From contig CANMVY010000006.1 in assembly GCA_947501265.1 (NCBI GenBank), forward strand, positions 64,005 to 116,267: a stretch of DNA of 52,263 nt. Direction: 5' to 3'. The DNA comes from Bacteroidota bacterium (GTDB lineage Bacteria > Bacteroidota > Bacteroidia > UBA7662 > CANHCV01). Below the pieces are notes generated by a model, which searched no databases, had not been told where the DNA came from, and saw only the letters and a list, made by a program, of their open reading frames with translations. Each line of letters begins with the position of its first letter. Within the stretch, counting starts at the first letter, position 1. A program made the translations under genes and the position numbers. This document shows, piece after piece, positions 41,935 through 49,693 of the stretch.

Positions 41935-43392
41935 ATGAAATATACAAATAATTCAAATTCACATGTTGGGCATGTCCGAAATGCAAATGAAGATCATTTT
42001 GGAGAATTACAAACTAAAAATGGTCATTTGTTTGTTGTTTGTGACGGTATGGGTGGTCACGTTGGAGGTGCGCAAGCGTCAAAAATTGCAGTAAATAGCA
42101 TCTTCGATTTTTTTAATCGAGAAGAATACGACAATATCATTCAAGCTATTGATCATGCTTTTGCATATGCAAACGAACAAATTTTTGCATCAGCTTTAAA
42201 TAATGCAGAATTAAAAGGAATGGGCACTACTGCCGTAATCTTACTGATTAAAGGAGATGCGTGTTTCTTTGGGCATGTTGGTGACTCTAGATTATACCTG
42301 CGCTCAAATGGTAAATTAAATCGTATTACAAAAGACCATTCCTATGTTCAAAATTTGGTTAATTCAGGAATCATCGATGATGATGAAGCTGAAAATCACC
42401 CAAATAAAAATCAAATATTACAAGCCCTAGGAATTTCCTCTTCAGTTAAAGGTACCATTTGTCAAGCGCCTATTTTACCTAAAGCTGGAGATATGTTTTT
42501 ACTATGTTCGGACGGTTTGAACGGCATGGTAAAAGACCAAGTCATTGAAAAATTAATGCAAGAGAATACCTTGCAAGTAACTACAGAAAATTTAATTACT
42601 GCCGCTTTGAATGAAGGTGGGAACGATAATGTTACTGTTTCTTTGGTGTTAATTGAGGAAAGCCCACATACTGTTTCAAGCTTCCATCATTTCAATCCAA
42701 CAAAGAAATCAAAACAAGATGATTTTTCAGCAACCCAAAAAATTGAAGGAAAAACACCTAAACCAAAAAAGAAATTAAAACTGCCCCTAACCATTGGATT
42801 ATTTTTACTTCTAATTACATCTGCTATTCTTTTTATATTTTTAAATAAAGATCAAAGCGTTATTCAATCTCATGTAAAGAGGTTAAATAAACAAGAACTA
42901 GAAGAATATTTATGCAACAATATTGAAGATATCAAAGAAGGAGATACTGTAAATTTTGAATCTGGCAAAATCGTTAATCTACTTTGTGAAAAAGAGAAAA
43001 TCACCTTCGTTGTTAAGGATAGCGTAATTGTTGAAATTAAAAAAGAAAAAATTATAGATGTAATTCCTAAAGATCCTACAAAAAAAGATCCAACTACCGC
43101 TACTGAAGGTGATAAAATAAAAATAAACCCAACTGAACCAAAGACAACCGGCAAAATTGATTCATCAAGATTAAAACAAGTTACAAAAGAAGAAAAACCA
43201 AATATACACCTGGTAAAAAAGGGGGAAACACTAAACAAAATAAGTGCTGATTTAGGAATTTCAAAAGAGGATTTAATCAAATTGAATGTTGATTCAAATA
43301 AAAATCTTGACAAAACCCAAAGACAAAATTTAGAAAAAGAAAAAATAGCCATTGGAATGAAACTTATTATTCCTTCTAAAAAAATTAAATGA
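41935..43392 (+). CDS. PP2C-type Ser/Thr phosphatase with TM segment and periplasmic LysM
   Basis: A 485-residue protein. The PP2C domain (1-240) is intact: VRNANEDHFGEL, VVCDGMGGHVGG, KGMGTTAVILL, FGHVGDSRLYL, LLCSDGLNGMV and EGGNDNVTVSLV, with all metal-binding aspartates. Then come a basic linker, a membrane segment near 283-304 (LTIGLFLLLITSAILFIFL), a periplasmic region with a KDPTKKDPTTATEGDK linker, and a C-terminal LysM domain (VKKGETLNKISADLGISKED...IGMKLIIPS) that should bind peptidoglycan. It reverses the action of the operon's kinases and could sense the cell wall (inference). Its last 4 bases overlap the second kinase gene. Confidence 0.9.
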   Translation: MKYTNNSNSHVGHVRNANEDHFGELQTKNGHLFVVCDGMGGHVGGAQASKIAVNSIFDFFNREEYDNIIQAIDHAFAYANEQIFASALNNAELKGMGTTAVILLIKGDACFFGHVGDSRLYLRSNGKLNRITKDHSYVQNLVNSGIIDDDEAENHPNKNQILQALGISSSVKGTICQAPILPKAGDMFLLCSDGLNGMVKDQVIEKLMQENTLQVTTENLITAALNEGGNDNVTVSLVLIEESPHTVSSFHHFNPTKKSKQDDFSATQKIEGKTPKPKKKLKLPLTIGLFLLLITSAILFIFLNKDQSVIQSHVKRLNKQELEEYLCNNIEDIKEGDTVNFESGKIVNLLCEKEKITFVVKDSVIVEIKKEKIIDVIPKDPTKKDPTTATEGDKIKINPTEPKTTGKIDSSRLKQVTKEEKPNIHLVKKGETLNKISADLGISKEDLIKLNVDSNKNLDKTQRQNLEKEKIAIGMKLIIPSKKIK

Positions 43393-44198
43393 GGCGAATT
43401 AATAACATAGAACTTGTTGAAGTATTAAATTCAGGGGGAACGGCTACGGTTTACCTTGGGGTTGATTTATATACTGGGATGCCCGTAGCTGTAAAAGAAC
43501 TAAAAGCAAGTCTGTTTAAAAGTGATTTCATTCGAAATAAGTTTATTGAGGAAGCCAATCAATATTTGTATTTGGATCATCCCAATATTGTAAAACTAAA
43601 AGATTTCATCATTAAGGACAATAGCCATTACCTGGTTATGGAGTATGTAGAAGGTGAAAACCTGTATGATTACATGAAAAACATCACCGGACCACTACCC
43701 ATTCAAAATGTGGCATTATTGTTAAATGAAGTTCTTGGAGCACTCGACTATGTCCATCAAAAAGGTTTGGTACATTTAGATATTAAGCCATCAAACATCA
43801 TGTTGTCATCAAATAACTCAGTTAAATTAGTAGACTTTGGAATTTCAAAAGATAAAAATGAGGATTCATCTAAAAAACTAATGGGAAGCCCTTCATACAT
43901 GAGTCCAGAACAAGTTGAAGAAAAAGAATTAAATTCTCAATCTGATATTTACTCAACTGGAGTTACCATGTTTGAATTGCTCACAGGAAAATTACCGTTT
44001 CAATCTTGCAATACAAGAGAAGATTTATTTAGAGCAATCATTGAAAATAAAATGCCACGATTGAAAGCAATTTATCCCATTGATGAAGCTCATGAAGAAG
44101 AAATAAATCGAATATTTCTAAAGGCTACCTTAAAAAACAAACAAGAGAGATATCAGTCATCTGAAGCCTTTCAATTGGATATAATTCAATTTATATGA
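43389..44198 (+). CDS. Compact Ser/Thr kinase with HLD loop and degenerate glycine loop
   Basis: A 269-residue protein that is all kinase domain, with no membrane segment. Lys36 in VAVKEL, DFGISK, SPEQVEE and the SDIYSTGVTMFELLTG helix are canonical. The catalytic loop reads VHLDIKPSN (His129, Leu130, Asp131), so it is a non-RD kinase, and the glycine loop is NSGGTATV (residues 14-21), lacking the first and third glycines of GxGxxG. The catalytic Asp and Asn remain, so activity is possible without activation-loop control. It overlaps both neighbours by 4 bases. It may be phosphorylated by, or scaffold for, the first kinase of the operon. Confidence 0.88.
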   Translation: MRRINNIELVEVLNSGGTATVYLGVDLYTGMPVAVKELKASLFKSDFIRNKFIEEANQYLYLDHPNIVKLKDFIIKDNSHYLVMEYVEGENLYDYMKNITGPLPIQNVALLLNEVLGALDYVHQKGLVHLDIKPSNIMLSSNNSVKLVDFGISKDKNEDSSKKLMGSPSYMSPEQVEEKELNSQSDIYSTGVTMFELLTGKLPFQSCNTREDLFRAIIENKMPRLKAIYPIDEAHEEEINRIFLKATLKNKQERYQSSEAFQLDIIQFI

Positions 44199-45568
44199 AT
44201 TACAAAATAATTAAAGTAGGTCGCGCAAAAGACAACGACATCATTTTATCTGATAAATCGGTTTCAAGATACCATTGCGAGTTTTTTTTCGATAATGATG
44301 GAAACATATTTCTTACCGACAAAAATTCATCCAATGGGACTTTTGTAAATGGTAAAAAAATTTCAGGTTCAGTTCAATTGAATCAAAATGACATCGTAAA
44401 ACCGGGTTTAGACTCTCCTATTCGGTGGAAAGACTTTTCTTCCAATTCCCAACAACAAAATCATTCTTCAATTGGTCCAATAGACAATCAGGAAATCTCA
44501 GAACCATTGAATGAACTAAAAATTGAAGAAAAAGGCTCTTTAAAATCTATTATAAAAACCATAAGTATTACCTTATTGGTGATTGCCGCTCTAATCGGAA
44601 TTATTTTTTTTATCAATGAAAGCGATGATGGTCGTAAAAATTCAAATGCAAATCAGACCTCAGAAATCGATCATTCCGACAATCATTCTAATTCAATTGA
44701 TCCAGAAAATCCGAATGGCTCCACAAACTCTAAAGATTCACCGACTCAAAATGATCAAGAGCCTATTGTTGATCCAAACACATCAGATGAAACACAAAAT
44801 AAACCCAAATTCCCAGAGGCGAATCAAGAGATCCGCTATGATTTCAGCTGTTTAAATGACAAAAATGATTATGGAACAACTGCTGTCCTCGGTGAGCTCG
44901 AGAAATTAGGATCCGAAATCACCAATGAAATAGGACCGAAAATAACAATCAGGGACGAAGAAATGGTTGGTAATAATTTATTGCGCGATTGCAAAAGAAA
45001 ATTTACTTTCATCAACAAAGGAGAGGAAATCGAAAATCTAAGAATTTTATTAAACCAATTGACAAATCAAATTAAAAATCCTAAAGGATTTGCATATGAA
45101 ATTTATTTGATAAGTTCAAAAGACTTAAATGCATTTACTGCTGGCGGAAAAATCTTTGTAACCACTCAAATGTATCAATTTTGTAATTCAAACGACGAAT
45201 TGGCATGTATCATTGGCCATGAAATTTATCATAATGAATTAGGTCATATTAAAGAACAAATAAAAAAGGAAAAAATTTTTACTGAAGAAGTTGCAGTTTT
45301 AGCCCAAATCGCTAGCATTCCTTTCGGACAAAAAAAAGAAACCCATTGCGATTTAACTGGGATTGATTTAGCGATTGCAGCTGGCTACAATGGATGTGTA
45401 AATATCAATTTATGGAACCGAATGCAAAAAGAATCCAAAGAAGGCGAGTACAACGTGTTTGAAAATTTATTGAGATCTCATCCTTATTCCACAAAAAGAG
45501 CACAATGTTCAAGCAACCATATATATAATAATTATGGAATAAATTGCCATTCGAATAAAACAAATTAA
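44195..45568 (+). CDS. FHA - TM - M48-like periplasmic metalloprotease
   Basis: A 457-residue fusion. The cytoplasmic FHA domain is at residues 1-75 (IIKVGRAKDNDIILSDKS, SRYHCEFFF, SSNGTFVNGKKI). A membrane segment spans about 120-140 (ISITLLVIAALIGIIFFI), followed by a long Asp/Asn/Ser-rich linker (about 145-205) and a metalloprotease domain with GHEIYHNELGH (His342, Glu343, His346) plus a probable third ligand in KKETHCDLTGIDLAIAAGY, matching the ExxAD region of M48 peptidases (periplasmic relatives: BepA, LoiP). This joins phosphothreonine recognition inside to proteolysis outside. It starts inside the second kinase's stop (ATGA), indicating coupled synthesis. Confidence 0.87.
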   Translation: MNYKIIKVGRAKDNDIILSDKSVSRYHCEFFFDNDGNIFLTDKNSSNGTFVNGKKISGSVQLNQNDIVKPGLDSPIRWKDFSSNSQQQNHSSIGPIDNQEISEPLNELKIEEKGSLKSIIKTISITLLVIAALIGIIFFINESDDGRKNSNANQTSEIDHSDNHSNSIDPENPNGSTNSKDSPTQNDQEPIVDPNTSDETQNKPKFPEANQEIRYDFSCLNDKNDYGTTAVLGELEKLGSEITNEIGPKITIRDEEMVGNNLLRDCKRKFTFINKGEEIENLRILLNQLTNQIKNPKGFAYEIYLISSKDLNAFTAGGKIFVTTQMYQFCNSNDELACIIGHEIYHNELGHIKEQIKKEKIFTEEVAVLAQIASIPFGQKKETHCDLTGIDLAIAAGYNGCVNINLWNRMQKESKEGEYNVFENLLRSHPYSTKRAQCSSNHIYNNYGINCHSNKTN

Positions 45569-45576
45569 TTTTATTA

Positions 45577-46194
45577 ATGGCTATATCAAAAAAAATTAAG
45601 TCAAAAGTATTAATTACGGCTATCACCACTTTAATTTCAATGTTGGTTCTAGCATTGAATTTCAAAAGTCCGGAAATTAAACAAATAGATTCTTTCAGAA
45701 TTCAGTCTTACAATAAAAGTGTAATCAAATCTACCACAAACATTGAACTACAAAATGCTAATTGGTATACCATTCAGGGAAAAGATATTCACTTTAAAAT
45801 AATCTACAAGGAAAAAATTGTCGCAATTGTTAGCCCAATTTCTTCATTAAAAATACCCAAAAATTCAATAGCCAAATTAAATGTAGAAATTAGCTTTTTC
45901 CCAGATTCGTTAAAAAATCACTTGGCGGATTTTTTAATCAAGGATTCAATAGACATAAAAGTAATTATTAATGGGAAATTGACTTTTTTGGGAATTCCAT
46001 TCCATAGTGAAGAAAATTCCTTGATTAACGTTAAAACTTTGTTTGAGTCGATAGTTTCAAATTTTTTCAAAAAAAATAATAGCATTTTAAACTTCGCAAA
46101 TAACGAAAAGATGCAAGTTTCTAAAAAAGATAACTTCATCTTTCCTAAACAGTTTAAAAGCCATAAAACATTTGCTCAAGTTCACATAAAATAA
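45577..46194 (+). CDS. Membrane-anchored LEA-2/WHy-like protein (tentative)
   Basis: A 205-residue protein with an N-terminal signal anchor (VLITAITTLISMLVLAL) and a periplasmic beta-rich domain. The pattern IELQNANWYTIQGKDIHFK, IIYKEKIVAIVSPISSLKIP, KNSIAKLNVEISFFPDSL, ending VIINGKLTFLGIPF, resembles the LEA-2/WHy fold (a seven-strand Ig-like domain found in desiccation and envelope proteins). The match is by eye and not certain. It stands 8 bases after the FHA-protease gene and 35 before the ABC fusion gene, so it belongs to the operon, perhaps as an envelope partner or protease substrate. Confidence 0.7.
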   Translation: MAISKKIKSKVLITAITTLISMLVLALNFKSPEIKQIDSFRIQSYNKSVIKSTTNIELQNANWYTIQGKDIHFKIIYKEKIVAIVSPISSLKIPKNSIAKLNVEISFFPDSLKNHLADFLIKDSIDIKVIINGKLTFLGIPFHSEENSLINVKTLFESIVSNFFKKNNSILNFANNEKMQVSKKDNFIFPKQFKSHKTFAQVHIK

Positions 46195-46229
46195 AAAACT
46201 TCTCTCCACAATTCAATTTATTAGGCCAC

Positions 46230-48611
46230 ATGAGTAATTCTATTCCTTTGAAATTTGGTTTTATTTGTAATGATCAATTGGTTACTAAATTTGCATTTGT
46301 CCCAGGTAAACCATCCGAAGTAGTTGTAGGAAGGGATAGCTCTAATCAAATTCAACTTCCAATTGATTTTATTTCAAAACAGCATGTTCAATTAGTTTTT
46401 GATTCAAATTCAAATTTATTTGTAATTGATTTAGACAGTTCAAACGGAACTTTTCTAAATGATCAAAGAATAACGTCAGGTGTTCCATATCAAGTTAGAA
46501 ATTCAGATAAACTTAGATTAGCAAATCAAAATGGAGTTTTTCTAGTCAACAATCCTGATACCTACCCAAAGGGTCACTTTTTTCATGATAAAAATATTGA
46601 AACTAGAAACAACTTTAAACAAACGAATATTCTAGAAAAATTTAAAAACAAGAATAAAATTTCAATTGGTAGAAATGAAGAAAATGACGTCATTTTAGCA
46701 CACTCCTCCATAAGTAGAGTTCATGCTAGTATTGAAAAGAGAAGCGATTCTGAATTTATTATTACTGATGAAGGATCTACAAATGGAACATTTGTAAATG
46801 GCAAAAGGATCAGTGGCCATCTCAAAATTTCACCCATGGATAATATCATCATAGGGCGATTTCAACTAACATTAAATGGTATATATAAAGATCTTTCAAG
46901 GGAAGTTGCGATTCGGGCAGAACGAATTGTAAAACAATTTGACAATGGGAAAATTGGCTTACACGAATGCACATTGGAAATTCCAAGTAAATCATTGTTA
47001 GCAGTAATGGGGCCATCAGGTTGCGGAAAATCTACTTTATTAAAAGCGCTAAATGGAGATGCTCCCCCAACTAGTGGGAATGTTTATATCAGTGGTTTAG
47101 AACTAAACAACCATTATGATTACCTGAAGACACAAATAGGTTATGTTCCGCAGGATGACATTGTTCATAAAGATTTAACTGTCCAACAAGCGTTATTTTA
47201 CTCTGCCAAACTACGACTACAAAATACAAATGATGAATTTATTCAACAAAAAATAAATCAGGTTATGGATGATTTGAAAATCAGCCATATACGTGAAAAT
47301 TTAGTCGGAAAAATTAGCGGTGGACAAAGAAAGCGAGTATCCATTGCAGTAGAAATTCTTACAGATCCATTGATTCTTTTTTTGGATGAGCCAACTTCTC
47401 CTCTTGATCCACAAACCATCGAAGAATTTCTAACCATTTTGAGGAATTTATCCAATAAGGGAACTACCGTGATTATGGTGACCCATAAACCAGAGGACCT
47501 CAACTATATGGATTCTGTTATTTTTATGGCCGAGGGTGGCCATAAAGTATATCATGGGGATCACCATTCTTATTTAAGTCATTTCAAAGTAGAGGATACC
47601 ATTAAGGTTTATTCTCAACTGGCTATGCCCAATGCCTTAAAATGGATTAATCAGCAAAAAGAAAATCATCCAAAATTAGGAGAAATTGAAATTTCAAAAG
47701 AGAGGAGAACCTACCACAGTGCAAATTTGATTTCCCAATTTTGGTGGTTAACCCTGCGCTACTTTAATATCAAATTAAATGATCGTTTAAATACCTTTAT
47801 CCTTCTTGGTCAAGCTCCAATTATTGCTATACTCATTTGTTTGATTTTTGATCACATTTCTATGTCTGTTCCCTTTCTATTGGCAGTTAGTGCGGTTTGG
47901 TTTGGCACAAACAATGCGGCTAGAGAAATTGTGGGTGAGGCACCTATTTTCAAACGCGAACGAATGTTTAACCAAGGTATTTTCCCATACATTTTTTCAA
48001 AAATTACCGTTTTGGGCACCTTTGCTGCTATTCAATCTTTCCTTTTTACACTGATTATTTCAATTAATTTTTCAAATACAGATCCTCAATGGCAATCGCC
48101 ATTTCATACCTTTTTATGGATGCTATTCATTTCCATCTCAGCATCATTATTTGGTTTATTTATTTCTGCCATTGTTAACACTACAGAAAAGGTAATGACC
48201 CTCGTTCCAATTGCATTGATTCCTCAAATAATGCTTGCAGGTATCGTTGCAAAAATATCTTCTCCATTAGTTGAATTTTTAAGTTATTTCACCTTGTCGA
48301 GGTGGGGTAATGAAGGTTTTTGCATCATTCAAAAAAACATAAAAATGGAAATGCCCATTGTTCAAGATAGCATTTCAAATTCTGTTTCACCTGCAGTAGA
48401 AATTCAACCTACTAATCAAACAAGTTTTGTAACAAAAAATGCCATTGAACAATTAAAAAACTGCTTTCATGATAGTTACGAGGATTTATTTGGATTGAAT
48501 TGGGCTTATACATTAAACTTAGATCTGATCATTGTTAGTATCATCTCTATTTTGTCCCTATCTGGTATATATTTCTCTTTGAAAAGGAAAGATGCAATAA
48601 AAATTAAATAA
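46230..48611 (+). CDS. FHA-FHA-ABC exporter fusion (Rv1747-like, ABCG/ABC-2 type)
   Basis: A 793-residue half-transporter. FHA1 (about 30-85: VVVGRDSSNQIQLPID, SKQHVQL, SSNGTFLN), a linker with possible phospho-sites (ETRNNFKQTNILEKF), FHA2 (about 143-205: ISIGRNEENDVILAHS, SRVHASI, STNGTFVNG), then the ATPase: Walker A GPSGCGKST (261-269), signature KISGGQRKRVS, Walker B LILFLDEPTSPLDP, H-loop VTHKPED. An ABC-2 membrane domain with six predicted segments follows (from about 520). The order matches mycobacterial Rv1747, an exporter controlled by FHA binding to its phosphorylated linker. Here it is the last gene of the operon and likely the regulated output. The cargo is unknown. Confidence 0.92.
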   Translation: MSNSIPLKFGFICNDQLVTKFAFVPGKPSEVVVGRDSSNQIQLPIDFISKQHVQLVFDSNSNLFVIDLDSSNGTFLNDQRITSGVPYQVRNSDKLRLANQNGVFLVNNPDTYPKGHFFHDKNIETRNNFKQTNILEKFKNKNKISIGRNEENDVILAHSSISRVHASIEKRSDSEFIITDEGSTNGTFVNGKRISGHLKISPMDNIIIGRFQLTLNGIYKDLSREVAIRAERIVKQFDNGKIGLHECTLEIPSKSLLAVMGPSGCGKSTLLKALNGDAPPTSGNVYISGLELNNHYDYLKTQIGYVPQDDIVHKDLTVQQALFYSAKLRLQNTNDEFIQQKINQVMDDLKISHIRENLVGKISGGQRKRVSIAVEILTDPLILFLDEPTSPLDPQTIEEFLTILRNLSNKGTTVIMVTHKPEDLNYMDSVIFMAEGGHKVYHGDHHSYLSHFKVEDTIKVYSQLAMPNALKWINQQKENHPKLGEIEISKERRTYHSANLISQFWWLTLRYFNIKLNDRLNTFILLGQAPIIAILICLIFDHISMSVPFLLAVSAVWFGTNNAAREIVGEAPIFKRERMFNQGIFPYIFSKITVLGTFAAIQSFLFTLIISINFSNTDPQWQSPFHTFLWMLFISISASLFGLFISAIVNTTEKVMTLVPIALIPQIMLAGIVAKISSPLVEFLSYFTLSRWGNEGFCIIQKNIKMEMPIVQDSISNSVSPAVEIQPTNQTSFVTKNAIEQLKNCFHDSYEDLFGLNWAYTLNLDLIIVSIISILSLSGIYFSLKRKDAIKIK

Positions 48612-48613
48612 CT

Positions 48614-48730
48614 TTATCTTTTTCTTTTCCTTCCTCGCCTTGGAATTAATTGAAATGCAATCAGCCCAAGAATGGTCAAGAAAGCACTTTTTCTAAAAAA
48701 GGTTGATAAAAAGCTACTGAATACCCCCAA
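48614..48730 (-). CDS. Possible 38-residue basic membrane peptide
   Basis: A minus-strand frame starting TTG, with a hydrophobic stretch (SAFLTILGLIAFQLIP) and a strongly basic end RRGRKRKR. It lies just beyond the gene at 48771-49547 and converges on the ABC fusion. No ATG or GTG start exists and its first codon falls in a hairpin, so it may be chance or a gene remnant. Confidence 0.2.
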   Translation of the reverse strand: MGVFSSFLSTFFRKSAFLTILGLIAFQLIPRRGRKRKR

Positions 48731-48755
48731 TAATTGTTTTACGGAAACAATTATT
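48729..48755. terminator. Hairpin between convergent genes
   Basis: An 11-base perfect stem (AATAATTGTTT with AAACAATTATT) with loop TACGG, lying between the kinase operon's end (48611) and the stop of the facing gene (48771). On the plus strand it is followed by TACTTTTCC and on the minus strand by GGGGGT, so the U-tract is weak. Confidence 0.5.
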
Positions 48756-48770
48756 TACTTTTCCAAAGCA

Positions 48771-49547
48771 CTAAAAATTAGCAAATTGAATCATAAAATC
48801 TCCCCACATCATTTTTAGACCAACTTTGGAATCATCAAAAATTTGAAATCTAAAAACATTTCCATCTTCATCTAATGCTTTAATGATTTGATAGTGGTGA
48901 TTTCCTTCATCAGTATACCCCTCTTCTACCCCCGACAATTTTTTATAAATCACCGTTTCTCCATTTGCCTTTAGGTGAGCAATATCGCCTTTTTCATTGA
49001 TATTAATCACGAAAGTATTGTCCCCTTGTTTCCATTCACCCCAAGTTTTGGTATCTGAATCATAAAATGTTACATAATTGTAATCTCTTCTAAACTTTTG
49101 GGCGGAAACAGACGATGTTTCATCTTTTTGAAGTTTTACTCCATAAAAATTCCAACTTCCAGAACCCCCTTCTATCAGATCAAATTGAGTTGTGTAGGAA
49201 GGAAGACGTTCAAATCTAGCCGAAAATTCAACAACTTCATTGGGACTAGCTAAGCTAGTTCTATCACTGTTTGCAATACTTTGAGTACTTAATAGCTTAT
49301 AGATTTTCCCATTCGCTCTTATGTAGTATGCATCTTTATGACGAGGTGGGTTGAGAAAAATAAAATGACCATCATCTTTCGTGTTTCGATATAAAAAGTT
49401 AATTTGGGTATAGTAGTCTGTGGTGTTTACTGATTTTATGTGAACATCCCTATCTGCTTTTTTTTCGTAATCAGGATAAGAAATGGATTGGGAGAAACCA
49501 CTTATTCCCAATAGCAATAGTGCAAAAAGTGAAATTATTTTCTTCAT
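48771..49547 (-). CDS. Exported hypothetical protein
   Basis: A 258-residue protein with signal peptide MKKIISLFALLLLGISGFSQ. The mature part is beta-rich and full of Tyr/Phe/Trp (KAYSV-type strands such as HIKSVNTTDYYTQINFLYRN, GSGSWNFYGVKLQKDE, TFYDSDTKTWGEWKQGDN). No family recognised. The TQINFLYRN and DGHFIFLNPP segments recall Bacteroidota proteins reporting on envelope or stress responses, but that is weak. It faces the kinase operon and is divergent from the giant protein gene at 49694. Confidence 0.8.
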   Translation of the reverse strand: MKKIISLFALLLLGISGFSQSISYPDYEKKADRDVHIKSVNTTDYYTQINFLYRNTKDDGHFIFLNPPRHKDAYYIRANGKIYKLLSTQSIANSDRTSLASPNEVVEFSARFERLPSYTTQFDLIEGGSGSWNFYGVKLQKDETSSVSAQKFRRDYNYVTFYDSDTKTWGEWKQGDNTFVININEKGDIAHLKANGETVIYKKLSGVEEGYTDEGNHHYQIIKALDEDGNVFRFQIFDDSKVGLKMMWGDFMIQFANF

Positions 49548-49653
49548 GAATAATACTTTTTTTTGGTACTAGTTTAACTTTCAATATTGCTAAAATACTG
49601 ATATCCTTTTTAATTGCTGCATTAAAGAGAATCAATTTTACAAAACATTTTTG

Positions 49654-49661
49654 TAATTTTG
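49654..49661 (+). promoter_or_regulatory. Putative -7 element of the right-hand giant protein gene
   Basis: TAATTTTG matches TAnnTTTG exactly and lies 32 bases before the ATG at 49694. The upstream element is not clear. Confidence 0.5.
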
Positions 49662-49693
49662 AAAAATCTCATTTACAATAATAAAGGAACGAT

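Noticed and set aside
37437-48611. Type VI secretion regulatory module
   Set aside because: The kinase/phosphatase/FHA set recalls T6SS control genes, but no sheath, baseplate, Hcp, VgrG or ClpV gene is in the window.
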